Shown: one piece after another, positions 31,407 to 39,680 of the stretch | Layout: each line of letters begins with the position of its first letter | How positions within the stretch are numbered: position 1 is the stretch's first letter | NCBI RefSeq assembly: GCF_003351145.1 | Contig: NZ_QQSV01000003.1 | Span: forward strand, 186,001-250,000 | Length of the DNA: 64,000 bases | DNA from: Meiothermus sp. QL-1 | Lineage (GTDB): Bacteria; Deinococcota; Deinococci; Deinococcales; Thermaceae | Reading direction: 5' to 3' | The notes under the pieces: model-generated | What the model saw: only the letters and a program-made list of their open reading frames with translations | Told to the model about the DNA's origin: nothing | Database searches by the model: none | Translations under genes and position numbers: made by a program

Positions 31407-32540
31407 ATGGACGTCCTGAGCCGCGCTGCAGCGGGTGAACGCCTATCCGCCTCCGAACTGCTAGAGCTTTACCACCTTCCCCTGCCCGAAGTGGCTGCGG
31501 TGGCCCACGAGCTCAGGCTCAGGCGCACCCCCCCCCGGGTGGTCACCTACCTGATCGATCGGAATATCAACTACACCAACATCTGCACCGTAGCCTGCAA
31601 TTTCTGCGCCTTCTACCGTACCCGGCGCCAGCACGATGCCTACGTGCTCTCCTTCGAGGAGATTGGCCGCAAGGTGGAGGAGCTGATGCAAATCGGGGGG
31701 CGCCGGATTCTGATGCAGGGGGGGGTGAACCCCGACCTGCCCTTCGAGTGGTATCTGGAGCTGCTGCGTTACCTCAAGGCCCACTACCCCGAGGTGCGCA
31801 TCGACGCCTTCAGCCCCGAGGAAATCCTGGGCCTGGAGCGGCTTACCGGGCGCGATTGCGAGGCTCTTCTGACCGAGCTCAAAGCAGCGGGGTTGGACGG
31901 TTTGCCGGGGGCTGGCGGCGAGATTCTGGTGGACGAGGTGCGGGCCAAGGCCGCCCCGGCCCGCATCAGGAGCCGGGATTGGTTCCGCATCCTGGACACC
32001 GCCCAGCGGCTTGGCCTGTACACCATCGCCACCATGGTGATTGGCTTCGGTGAGACCCATGAGCAGCGGGTGGAGCACCTTTTGCAGATAAGGGCCCAGC
32101 AGGACAAAGCCCTGCGCGAGTACGGCCAGGGCTTTGCCGCCTTTGCCATGTGGACCCTGCAAACCGAGCACACCCGCCTAAGGGGCAAGGCCCCCGGGGC
32201 CACCGCCCACGAGTATCTGCGCCAGCTTGCCATTGCTCGCATAGCTCTGGACAACATCCCCAACCTTCAGGCGAGCTGGCCTACCCTGGGCTTCAAGGTG
32301 GCCCAGGTGGCGCTTTACTACGGGGCCAACGATTTTGGCTCCACCATGCTGGAAGAAAACGTGGTGAGCGTGGCAGCCGGACACAACCGCACCCACGCCA
32401 CGGTGCGGCAGATGGTGCGCCATATCGTGGATGCAGGCTTTATCCCCGCCGAACGCGACCCTTACTACAACATCAAGCAGTACCCCGATGTGGAGGCTAT
32501 TCTGAACGAGAAGCCTGCCGTGCCCTTGCCTTTGGCCTAG
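31407..32540 (+). CDS. mqnC: Cyclic dehypoxanthinyl futalosine synthase
   Basis: 377 residues. Radical-SAM motif C60-x3-C64-x2-C67 (CTVACNFC) followed by AFYRTRR, and the family stretches LMQGGVNPDLP and DAFSPEEI. MqnC cyclises dehypoxanthine futalosine in the futalosine route to menaquinone. Related MqnE and CofH/CofG share the fold; GGVNPDLPFEWY and LRGKAPGATAHEYLR favour MqnC. TAGAAT (31395-31400) ends 6 nt before the ATG with no Shine-Dalgarno, a likely leaderless transcript. Confidence 0.94.
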   Translation: MDVLSRAAAGERLSASELLELYHLPLPEVAAVAHELRLRRTPPRVVTYLIDRNINYTNICTVACNFCAFYRTRRQHDAYVLSFEEIGRKVEELMQIGGRRILMQGGVNPDLPFEWYLELLRYLKAHYPEVRIDAFSPEEILGLERLTGRDCEALLTELKAAGLDGLPGAGGEILVDEVRAKAAPARIRSRDWFRILDTAQRLGLYTIATMVIGFGETHEQRVEHLLQIRAQQDKALREYGQGFAAFAMWTLQTEHTRLRGKAPGATAHEYLRQLAIARIALDNIPNLQASWPTLGFKVAQVALYYGANDFGSTMLEENVVSVAAGHNRTHATVRQMVRHIVDAGFIPAERDPYYNIKQYPDVEAILNEKPAVPLPLA

Positions 32541-32570
32541 CTCACGTACCTTCTTCCCCGAAGGATGCCA

Positions 32571-32618
32571 GGGGCCCCGTGAAAATCAAAGGGGCTCCGA
32601 AGGCTTTTCTCGAAAAGC
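32571..32618. terminator. Two hairpins between convergent mqnC and ABC permease genes
   Basis: Hairpin 1: GGGGCCCC (32571-32578) with GGGGCTCC (32591-32598), one G-T pair. Hairpin 2: GCTTTT (32603-32608) with AAAAGC (32613-32618), loop CTCG. Neither is followed by a clear T-tract, but together they could serve as a bidirectional end signal. Confidence 0.35.
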
Positions 32619-32622
32619 ACCA

Positions 32623-33798
32623 TCAGTTTCTGAATACCGCGTCCTCACGTCTGAAGCTCCAGTAAGCCGCGTATACCGTGAGGAAGGTGTAGCCCAGGGT
32701 GGTGAGCCAGGTGGTCAAGAGCGCTGGCAAACCGATGCTGTCCTTTACCAGACCCTCGAGGGCCATCACCACGCCCAGCCCGGGCAAAGCATAGTGCCAG
32801 ATTTGCGGCTGAAAGTACTCGCCAAAAGCAAATACCAGCATGGGCGCCATGACGAGCAAGTCCAGCGGTGATAGGTACGCGCTGGCCTCGCGGTAGCTGC
32901 GCGCAAAAATACCAACAGATAAGACCAGTCCCACCGCAAAAACCGCGAACAGTACCCCCGTAAGAAATAGGCCCCCAAGGGTAGGGAGCGACAAAGCGAG
33001 TGAGCCCGTGGGCAAGGTAGGTGCGGCAAAAGGATTATCTTGCGCCAGTAAACCTCTGCTGGACGCCCAACTTCCGATGGCCGTACCCACAAATACCGAA
33101 ATGGCCGAGAAGAACGCCGCCCCCAGCACTGCCAACCCCTTGCCCAGCAGAAGCTTCCAAGGCTCTATGGGCGCGGATAACAAAGCTTCTATGGTGCCCA
33201 TTTGCTTCTCGCCTACGGTGGCATCCAGCGCCACATGTTGCCCCGCCCCCAGTACAGCCAGCAGTATGAAGACGGGCAAGACCAGCGCCAGCAAACCCAA
33301 GGCCTGCTCTTGCTGGCTGGCGGCTTTTTGGGTTACCAGCCGGAAGGGCTCGAGGCTGGCCTGGCTGAGCCCCTTGGCGGCAAGCTGCTGCTCGACCTGC
33401 CGTTGTCGAACCTGCTGCAATACCTCTTTCAGGCGGAGGTTCGCCACGGATTCTTGTGTGCTGACAGGGCTGGTCCGATCGTAGACGATAAAGGTTCCCT
33501 TTGCGAACTCCAAACCCACATCGGCCCTGCGCTGTCGCACGGCCTCGCGGGGGTCCGGCACCGGAATCGTTCGCAAGCCCTTCTGCTCGAGCTCGCGCAG
33601 CAACTCCGGCGGAACCTCTTTCACAGCTACCAGATGCACCCTGGCCGCGGACTGCTGTTGCAAACGCGCCAGAACCCAGTACGGGGCGTACATGAGCAGG
33701 GGCATAATCAACAGGGGCAGCAAGAGCAACCCTAGGATGCGCTCCTCGCGCAGGTAGCAGACCAGTTCTTTCCAGGCGATTTTTAGGACATGCTTCAT
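32623..33798 (-). CDS. ABC-2 type permease, NatB-like (copy 1)
   Basis: 391 residues. One N-terminal helix, a large extracytoplasmic domain (about 45-165) and five or six C-terminal helices, as in COG1668 NatB proteins, which export Na+ or other substrates. VGEKQMGTIEALLSAPIEPWKL is the conserved loop after the second helix. It ends FRREDAVFRN, almost as copy 2 ends (FQREDVVFRN), and both are 391 residues long, so they arose by tandem duplication. Last gene of the group begun at 35957. The gap 33799-33901 holds nothing recognisable. Confidence 0.88.
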   Translation of the reverse strand: MKHVLKIAWKELVCYLREERILGLLLLPLLIMPLLMYAPYWVLARLQQQSAARVHLVAVKEVPPELLRELEQKGLRTIPVPDPREAVRQRRADVGLEFAKGTFIVYDRTSPVSTQESVANLRLKEVLQQVRQRQVEQQLAAKGLSQASLEPFRLVTQKAASQQEQALGLLALVLPVFILLAVLGAGQHVALDATVGEKQMGTIEALLSAPIEPWKLLLGKGLAVLGAAFFSAISVFVGTAIGSWASSRGLLAQDNPFAAPTLPTGSLALSLPTLGGLFLTGVLFAVFAVGLVLSVGIFARSYREASAYLSPLDLLVMAPMLVFAFGEYFQPQIWHYALPGLGVVMALEGLVKDSIGLPALLTTWLTTLGYTFLTVYAAYWSFRREDAVFRN

Positions 33799-33901
33799 AG
33801 CTTTAGGGCCTCAGCAGGCAGCGTCAAAGTTCTACCAGAACAAACGCCCTCTTGATGTGCTGGTTGACCAAGCCCGTGCTGCGGAAGCAACCCACCTAGC
33901 C

Positions 33902-35077
33902 CTAGTTGCGGAAGACCACATCCTCACGCTGGAAATTGCGGTAGGCCAGGTACAGGGCCAGTGCGGCAAAAACCAGGGTGGAAACCCAGGTGAGGCCAAG
34001 CTGGGCGGCGGTGGCCGAACCCTTGACAATCGCGTCCAGGGCCAGCACGACGTTGACGAAAGGCAGGGTAAAGTACCAGTCTTGCAGCTTGAGGAAATCG
34101 GAGAACTGAAGAAACAAGATGGGAATAATCATTACCAGCATCAGGGGGCTCATGTAGCTTTGGGCTTCCTTAAAACTGCGGGCATACAGGCCCAGCGAGA
34201 TCATGATGGCGATAATCAGCAGGGCAAACAAAACCGCGGTGACCATCATGGACAGATAGCCCAGCGGGTCGAGGGCCAGGCCACCGCCTAGCTGGGCCAG
34301 CCTCTCTCCGTTCTGCACCGCCTGAAAACGGTCGCGCAGCACACCCCCACCCAGCAAAAGCCCGGCAATGGCCGCAAGGGTGGAGAGGAGCGACATCACG
34401 AACACCGCCAGCCCTTTGCCCAAAAGAATCTGGCCAAGGGGCACGGGGGCCGCCAGGAGGGCCTCGAGGGTGCCCTTTTCCTTCTCGCCTGCCGTGGCAT
34501 CCACCGCCACCGGCATGCCGCCCATCTGGATGAACAGAACCAGGAAATAGGGAATGAGAAACGCAAAAAGCCCCGCGGCCTGCTCCTGCGCCCGGGAGGC
34601 GTCTTTGGTCTCGAGCCGGAAGGGCTCGAGCAGCTCCGTCCCGATTCCCCTCGCCCGCAGGCGATCGGCCACGAGTCGGTCTTTGTAGGCCCTAAGGGCA
34701 CCCTGGACTTTCTCCACCACCAAGGCACTCTGGGTCGCCCCGCCAGAAAGCCGGCCGTAGAGGGTATAGGTGCCGTTCTGGAAGACCAGCGCTGCCTCGA
34801 CCTCGCGGTTCTGTACCGCCTCCTGGGGGTTGGCAACCTCCACGGGCTCCACCTTGGCCTTCCGGAGTTCTTCCAGCACTTCCGCCGGAACCCCCACTAC
34901 CCCCACTTTCTGCACGCTCTGCTGGGTTTGTTGGGCTACATTGCCAAACAGCAGAACAGGGCCAAACACCAAAAGGGGCATGACCAGAATGGGCAGAACC
35001 AGGGTGGTGAAGAGCACCCGGCGCTCGCGCACCACGCTTAGAAGTTCCTTGCGGGCAATGGCCAGGGCCTCGTTCAT
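33902..35077 (-). CDS. ABC-2 type permease, NatB-like (copy 2)
   Basis: 391 residues, same architecture as copy 1: N-terminal helix, extracytoplasmic domain, conserved AGEKEKGTLEALLAAPVPLG, then the membrane part. Its start overlaps the stop of the ATPase by 4 bp, whereas copy 1 starts after a 103-bp gap. The two may form a heterodimer with one ATPase pair. Substrate unknown; Na+ is the family precedent. Confidence 0.88.
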   Translation of the reverse strand: MNEALAIARKELLSVVRERRVLFTTLVLPILVMPLLVFGPVLLFGNVAQQTQQSVQKVGVVGVPAEVLEELRKAKVEPVEVANPQEAVQNREVEAALVFQNGTYTLYGRLSGGATQSALVVEKVQGALRAYKDRLVADRLRARGIGTELLEPFRLETKDASRAQEQAAGLFAFLIPYFLVLFIQMGGMPVAVDATAGEKEKGTLEALLAAPVPLGQILLGKGLAVFVMSLLSTLAAIAGLLLGGGVLRDRFQAVQNGERLAQLGGGLALDPLGYLSMMVTAVLFALLIIAIMISLGLYARSFKEAQSYMSPLMLVMIIPILFLQFSDFLKLQDWYFTLPFVNVVLALDAIVKGSATAAQLGLTWVSTLVFAALALYLAYRNFQREDVVFRN

Positions 35078-35814
35078 GCTGCCTCCGGGGCCAGTCCAGT
35101 CTCCTTGAGCCGATTTATGAAGGCCCGCTCCAGGTTTCCTCCGCCCAGCTCGAGGGCCTCCGAAAGGCGCCCCTCGTAGACCAGCCGCCCTCGGTTGATG
35201 AACCCCACCCGGTGGCAGACCTCTTCGGCCTCGCTCATCACGTGGGTGGAGTAAAGCAGGGTTTTCCCCAGCTCGGCGTACTGCTTGACAAAATCCAGCA
35301 AAGCCCTGCGGGCAAACACGTCCAGACCTGCGGTTGCTTCATCCAGCAGCAACACCTGCGGCTGGTGCAGAATGGCCCGGGCGATTACCAGCTTTTGCTG
35401 CATGCCGGTGGACATATGCCGCACCTGCTTTTTGAGCACCGCCTCGTCGAGCTGCAGGAGTTCGGCGGCCCAGCCGATTCGCTCTCTTAGCCTGGGGCCC
35501 CACAGGTCGTAGAAGCCGCCAAAGAACTCCAGTACCTCATAGCCGGTGAGTTTGTCGTAGACCCTCATGCCGCCGTTCACGATGCCCAGGTTGCGCCGCA
35601 CTTCCAGCGATTGCCGCTTCACGTCGAAACCTGCCACCCGGGCACTTCCGCCTGTGGGCCGCAAGAGCGTCGCCAGCATCCGCAAGGTGGTGGTTTTGCC
35701 CGCGCCGTTGGGCCCCAGCAGGCCATAGACCTCGCCGGGCTGCACCGTGAAGGAAACTCCGCAGACGGCTTGGAATTTCCTGTAGCTTTTCTGCAGCTCT
35801 ATGGCTTCTATCAT
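35074..35814 (-). CDS. ABC transporter ATP-binding protein, NatA-like
   Basis: 246 residues from ATG 35814. Walker A GPNGAGKTT, signature MSTGMQQK, Walker B VLLLDEATAGLD and H-loop STHVMSEAEE. The LLGPNGAGKTTTLRML start and STGMQQK signature are typical of NatA/CcmA exporters. An open frame continues upstream to 36054, but the residues there lack protein character and the family N-terminus is at 35814. Its ATG overlaps the stop of a possible small membrane protein. Confidence 0.92.
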   Translation of the reverse strand: MIEAIELQKSYRKFQAVCGVSFTVQPGEVYGLLGPNGAGKTTTLRMLATLLRPTGGSARVAGFDVKRQSLEVRRNLGIVNGGMRVYDKLTGYEVLEFFGGFYDLWGPRLRERIGWAAELLQLDEAVLKKQVRHMSTGMQQKLVIARAILHQPQVLLLDEATAGLDVFARRALLDFVKQYAELGKTLLYSTHVMSEAEEVCHRVGFINRGRLVYEGRLSEALELGGGNLERAFINRLKETGLAPEAA

Positions 35815-35957
35815 CCGCCTAAGACTACCCCTGAAGCCGCCCAGGGTTGGTGCGAATTGCCCTGTCCGTTGCGCTTGGCCCAGGCTTCGGCGGTGTGAAG
35901 GACCCACAGACCCAAAGGAACCAACACCACCCCTATCAGGAGCAGAACCGGCGGCAC
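35811..35957 (-). CDS. Possible small single-helix membrane protein upstream of the NatA-like gene
   Basis: A 48-codon frame from GTG 35957 encodes PPVLLLIGVVLVPLGLWV, one clear membrane helix, then HTAEAWAKRNG and a short tail. The TGA (35811-35813) overlaps the ATG of the ATPase gene in the ATGA manner seen throughout the region. No Shine-Dalgarno precedes the GTG, so the start is unsure, and the frame may begin at a non-standard codon upstream. Could be a small subunit of the exporter or a chance frame. Confidence 0.35.
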   Translation of the reverse strand: MPPVLLLIGVVLVPLGLWVLHTAEAWAKRNGQGNSHQPWAASGVVLGG

Positions 35958-36190
35958 CGGGGCGGGTTTGGTTGGGTTTTGGGGTGGCCTGGTTGGTCGG
36001 GTTTTTAGGGCTTATGGTTTGCGTGAGTGCACGCTCCTTCGAACGAATCGGCAACCCGAAGGCCCAAAAGCGCGATTCATGCTATGAATGCGGGTCGGCG
36101 TCTCAGGGAACCAGGTCATGCGCGGCTCACCTGGCAAAGCCAAGGGTGCGCGCAAGGTGAGTTGGCAGGGGCCGGTAGCGCAAGGAACCT
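35958..36190. other. Intergenic region with one palindrome
   Basis: Non-coding stretch upstream of the minus-strand ABC exporter genes. It holds ATTCAT-GCT-ATGAAT (36075-36089), a perfect 6-bp inverted repeat that could be an operator, and AAGGAG followed by a six-codon frame on the minus strand (about 36030-36010). Nothing else was recognised. Confidence 0.4.
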
Positions 36191-37330
36191 TCAGACGATG
36201 TTTTTCTCCCCCAGCTTTTGGGCCCGGGCAAAACGCTCGTAGCGAAGTGGGTTGATGTCCAGGCTGTGCGCCTCTCCATCGGCAATTTCCTCGGCCATCA
36301 GCCGGCCCACCATGGCGGCCTGCTGCACCCCGTGGCCGGAGAAGCCGCAGGCGTTGAACCAGCCCTCCACCCCGGGCATCCGGCCCAGAATGGGGTTGTG
36401 GTCGGGGGTGACCTCGTAGTAGCCCCACCAACTGGCTTTTGGGTCGAGCTGGAGCTGCTCGAGCCAGGGGAAGCGGGCCAGGCCGGCTTCCAGGGTGGGC
36501 TCGAGCCAGCCCCAGTCCATGCCCTCCCGGAAGCCCACATCGGCGGGGTTGCTGCGGCCAAATATCAGCCGGTTGTGCTCGGAGCGGAACCAGAAGCCGC
36601 TTGAAAGGTCGATGGTCAGGGGGTAGGGGGGCAGGTCCTCCAGGGGAGCGGTGCAGAAGACCATGCGCCGCGCCGGCTCGACCGGGATTAAAAGCCCAGC
36701 CCTGCGCCCCACCTCCCCGGCCCAGGCCCCCGCAGCGTTCAGCAAGAACCGGGTCCAAAGCTCCCCCTGCTCCGTCTTCACCCGCCACCCATCCCCCTCC
36801 CGCCAGGCTGCGCGCAGCTCGGTCTGGGTGTGCAGTTCCGCGCCGAGCGCCCGGGCGCGGCGCAGGTACGCCAGGCAGATGCCATGGGGGTCGACGATGC
36901 CGTCGGCAGGGCCGAAGGTGGCCCCGGCGATGGGTTCCAGCCCCGGGGCCTGGGGTAGGAATTCAAGCCTCCGGCGGACCTCCTCCAGCCCCAGCACCCT
37001 CACCGGGACCCCCAGGCTTTTCTGCCGCTCCACTGCCTCCAGATGGGCATCCCATCGGCCTTCCGGCACCAAGAACAGGTACCCGATGGGCCGGTAGCTG
37101 GCCTCGGGCATGGCCTGGTATTCCCGGATGGAGTACCAGGACAGCAGCACGTTGACCTCCTCGCTGAACTGCACCCGCACCCCGGCGGCGCTTCTGCCGG
37201 TGGAGCCCATGGCGGGGGCCGGGGCCCGCTCGAGGATGCCTACCCTGAGCCCCCGCTCGGCCAGGCGGTAGGCGCAGGCGGCCCCTATGATGCCCGCCCC
37301 CACCACCAGCGCCTCGTAGACGGGCCTCAT
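36191..37330 (-). CDS. FAD-dependent amine/amino-acid oxidoreductase (DAO family)
   Basis: 379 residues from ATG 37330. The dinucleotide motif GAGIIGAACAYRLAERGL at the N-terminus, then STGRSAAGVR and the C-terminal NACGFSGHGVQQA are typical of D-amino-acid oxidase, sarcosine oxidase and related enzymes (PF01266). It would oxidise an N-alkyl or D-amino acid; the substrate is not predictable. Its start overlaps the stop of the penicillin acylase gene by 4 bp, implying co-translation. Confidence 0.9.
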   Translation of the reverse strand: MRPVYEALVVGAGIIGAACAYRLAERGLRVGILERAPAPAMGSTGRSAAGVRVQFSEEVNVLLSWYSIREYQAMPEASYRPIGYLFLVPEGRWDAHLEAVERQKSLGVPVRVLGLEEVRRRLEFLPQAPGLEPIAGATFGPADGIVDPHGICLAYLRRARALGAELHTQTELRAAWREGDGWRVKTEQGELWTRFLLNAAGAWAGEVGRRAGLLIPVEPARRMVFCTAPLEDLPPYPLTIDLSSGFWFRSEHNRLIFGRSNPADVGFREGMDWGWLEPTLEAGLARFPWLEQLQLDPKASWWGYYEVTPDHNPILGRMPGVEGWFNACGFSGHGVQQAAMVGRLMAEEIADGEAHSLDINPLRYERFARAQKLGEKNIV

Positions 37331-39642
37331 GGTCGCAGCTCCAGCCTCCAGGTGCGCCCCCAGTCGCTTGGGCGGCTGCTCAAGGGGATGTACCGACCGT
37401 CCCGCCACAGAGGGAGAAGGTCGTCGTAGTGGGGGCTGAAGGGGTCGGCGGACTGCCCCATGGGGTAGATGGCCTGGCTGTTGTCCAGGTCCGAAAGGTC
37501 GAAAAGGGTTCTAAGCGAGGCCCCCGAGGTGTGCAGGAAGGTGTTCTGGTCGTAGTTGGCCACGTTTACGGTGTGAATCGCCCCGGGGGTGGGAAGGGTG
37601 CGCTGGTAGAGGGGGCCGATGAGGGGGGCCGAGGCCAGGGGGGAGGTAATCTGGGCCCGGTGCAGCCGGCCCCAGGCCCACTGGGTGGGGTCGGGGCCCA
37701 GCCTCTGCTCGAGTTCCGCCCCGGCCCGTTCCAGGGCCTGGGCCTTGAACTCGGCGCAGCTTCGGATGCCTGCCTTGGGGTTCTGGCACCAGCGCCCCTC
37801 CTCACGCAGGGTTTTGACGAATAGGTAGGGAACGGGAGGATAGCGCAGGCCCAGCTCGTCCTCGAGCATGCGGGCTATCTCGCGGTAGTAGAAGGCGAAG
37901 GCCGTGGCCCCCACCGAGTCCAGCTCGGCCCGCAGGTCCCAGCCTCGCACCGCTTCCTGCAGGCGCCTGGCCGCCTCGCTCTGGGGCTCTAGGGCCAGCA
38001 GCCCGGGCACCAGCTCGCGCGCAATCAGGGAGTAGGTGTCGAGCTGCCAGCGCGCCATATCGGCCAGGCTGGCCCTGGGCTGGGCCAGGATGAGCTCGCG
38101 GATGCGCTGGGCGCGGAAGACCTCGGTGGTGTAGGTGGAGATGTCAGGCCCCCCATGGGGCAGCACCCGGTTGTTGGCGCTGGCGACAAAGCCCTCCTTA
38201 GGGTTTACCACCTGCGGCAGGCGCTCGAAGGGCAGGTAGCCCTGCCAGTAGTGGCGGAAGCCGCTGGCCGGGAAGCGGCCGTCCCAGTCGCGCAGGGGTA
38301 CGCGCCCCGGGGCGAAGTAGCCGATTTTCCCTTCCACATCGGCATAAACAAAGCTCTGCATGGGGGCCACGTAGGCCCTGAGGGCCTCGCGAAAGGCCTG
38401 GGCGTTTTGGGCGAGGTTCATGCCCAGGTAGGCCTCAAAGGTGGTGTCGTCGGGGTCCAGGCCGGTCCAGCGCAGCGCCGCGGCCTGGTTTTCCCCCAGG
38501 GGGCGTCCTGGGGTAAGGCCCGAGCGCAGGAAGGCCCCCAGGTCGGAGATAAGGGGGCCGTACTCGCTTTCCCGCACGGTGAAGACCACGTCCGGCGCGC
38601 CCCGGACCCGAATGACCTCCTGGCGCTTTCGCAGGGGCACCAGCCCCAGCCGGGTGCGGTAGGCCTCGCCCTCGAGCTCCAGCACAAAGAGGTCCATTAC
38701 GTCGGGGCGCACGTTGGTGGCCCCCCAGGCCACCCGGTGGTTGTGCCCCAGGATGACCCCGGGCAGCCCGGGGATGCTGGCCCCGATGGCCCGGTAACCA
38801 GGCCCCTGCAGGTCCACAAGATACCAAAGCGAGGGGTTCTGCAGCCGCAGGTGGGGGTCGTTGGCCAGCAGGGGTCGGCCGGTGGTGGTGCGGGCCCCGC
38901 TCAGGACCCAGTTGTTGGAGCCCTGCTCGGGGTGGCGCGGGGCCAGGATGAGCCGCTCCGATAGCGCCACCACCTGCTGCATCGCCTCCAGCAAGCCGGG
39001 CGAGATTGCCGGCGGGGGGGATGCCGCGCGGCTGGGCAGGTCCTGGGCCTGGAGCACGGTGGGCCCCTCGGCAGGGTAGCTGCGCAGCTCTTCGAAACCG
39101 GATGGACCCAGCCGCTCCAGAAGGTACAGGTTGTCCACCTCGTCCTGCCAGCACTGGCCCAGGTCGTAGGCCTGGAGCTTGCCCCAGGCCAGGCTGTCGG
39201 CGGGGGTCCAGGGCTCAGGGGTAAAGCCCAGGAGGCGGAAGGGCAGGGGTAGGTCGCCCTCCCGGATGAACTGGTTGACCCCGGCCGCGTAGGCCTCCAG
39301 CACCCGGCGGGCGAAGTCGCTTTGGTAGGGCAGCGAGGCCACGGCTGCGCGGTGGAGGCCCAGAGTGCGGAAGAAGCGGTCCTGCTCTACGGTTGCTGCC
39401 CCCAGCACCTCGGACAGCCGGCCCTGGGCGGCCCGACGGCCCAGCTCCATCTGGAAAAGCCGGTCGCGGGCGTGCAGGTAGCCTTGGGCGAAGAACACGT
39501 CCAGGTCGGTCTGGGCCCGGATGTGCGGCACCCCCCACTGGTCGAAGGTGACCTCTACCGGTGCGGCCAGGCCCGGTACGCTCCGCACCTGCACCGGTGC
39601 GCAGGCGGCGAGCAAGAGGAGCAACCACCCCAGTCTGCGCAT
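37327..39642 (-). CDS. Penicillin acylase family lipoprotein
   Basis: 771 residues. A lipoprotein signal (MRRLGWLLLLLAAC, lipobox LAAC) anchors it outside the cytoplasmic membrane. The Ntn-hydrolase precursor layout is intact: alpha chain, spacer and the nucleophile S242 in GSNNWVLSG, which becomes the N-terminus of the beta chain after self-cleavage. RPLLANDPHL follows as usual. Natural substrates in this family are N-acyl compounds, including quorum-sensing acyl-homoserine lactones and N-acyl amino acids. The coupled FAD oxidoreductase suggests that the released amine is oxidised. Confidence 0.93.
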   Translation of the reverse strand: MRRLGWLLLLLAACAPVQVRSVPGLAAPVEVTFDQWGVPHIRAQTDLDVFFAQGYLHARDRLFQMELGRRAAQGRLSEVLGAATVEQDRFFRTLGLHRAAVASLPYQSDFARRVLEAYAAGVNQFIREGDLPLPFRLLGFTPEPWTPADSLAWGKLQAYDLGQCWQDEVDNLYLLERLGPSGFEELRSYPAEGPTVLQAQDLPSRAASPPPAISPGLLEAMQQVVALSERLILAPRHPEQGSNNWVLSGARTTTGRPLLANDPHLRLQNPSLWYLVDLQGPGYRAIGASIPGLPGVILGHNHRVAWGATNVRPDVMDLFVLELEGEAYRTRLGLVPLRKRQEVIRVRGAPDVVFTVRESEYGPLISDLGAFLRSGLTPGRPLGENQAAALRWTGLDPDDTTFEAYLGMNLAQNAQAFREALRAYVAPMQSFVYADVEGKIGYFAPGRVPLRDWDGRFPASGFRHYWQGYLPFERLPQVVNPKEGFVASANNRVLPHGGPDISTYTTEVFRAQRIRELILAQPRASLADMARWQLDTYSLIARELVPGLLALEPQSEAARRLQEAVRGWDLRAELDSVGATAFAFYYREIARMLEDELGLRYPPVPYLFVKTLREEGRWCQNPKAGIRSCAEFKAQALERAGAELEQRLGPDPTQWAWGRLHRAQITSPLASAPLIGPLYQRTLPTPGAIHTVNVANYDQNTFLHTSGASLRTLFDLSDLDNSQAIYPMGQSADPFSPHYDDLLPLWRDGRYIPLSSRPSDWGRTWRLELRP

Positions 39643-39680
39643 GCTCTGGAGGCGATTCTTTCAAATTTCGGCCGGCCTGG

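Noticed and set aside
33799-33901. Remnant of a third permease between the two NatB-like genes
   Set aside because: A few bases (GGTTGCTTCCGCA) resemble the end of the neighbouring gene, but no continuous homology can be traced.
35815-36054. N-terminal extension of the NatA-like ATPase
   Set aside because: Low-complexity Pro/Gly/Arg sequence, while an alternative frame there encodes a membrane helix; the family N-terminus is at 35814.
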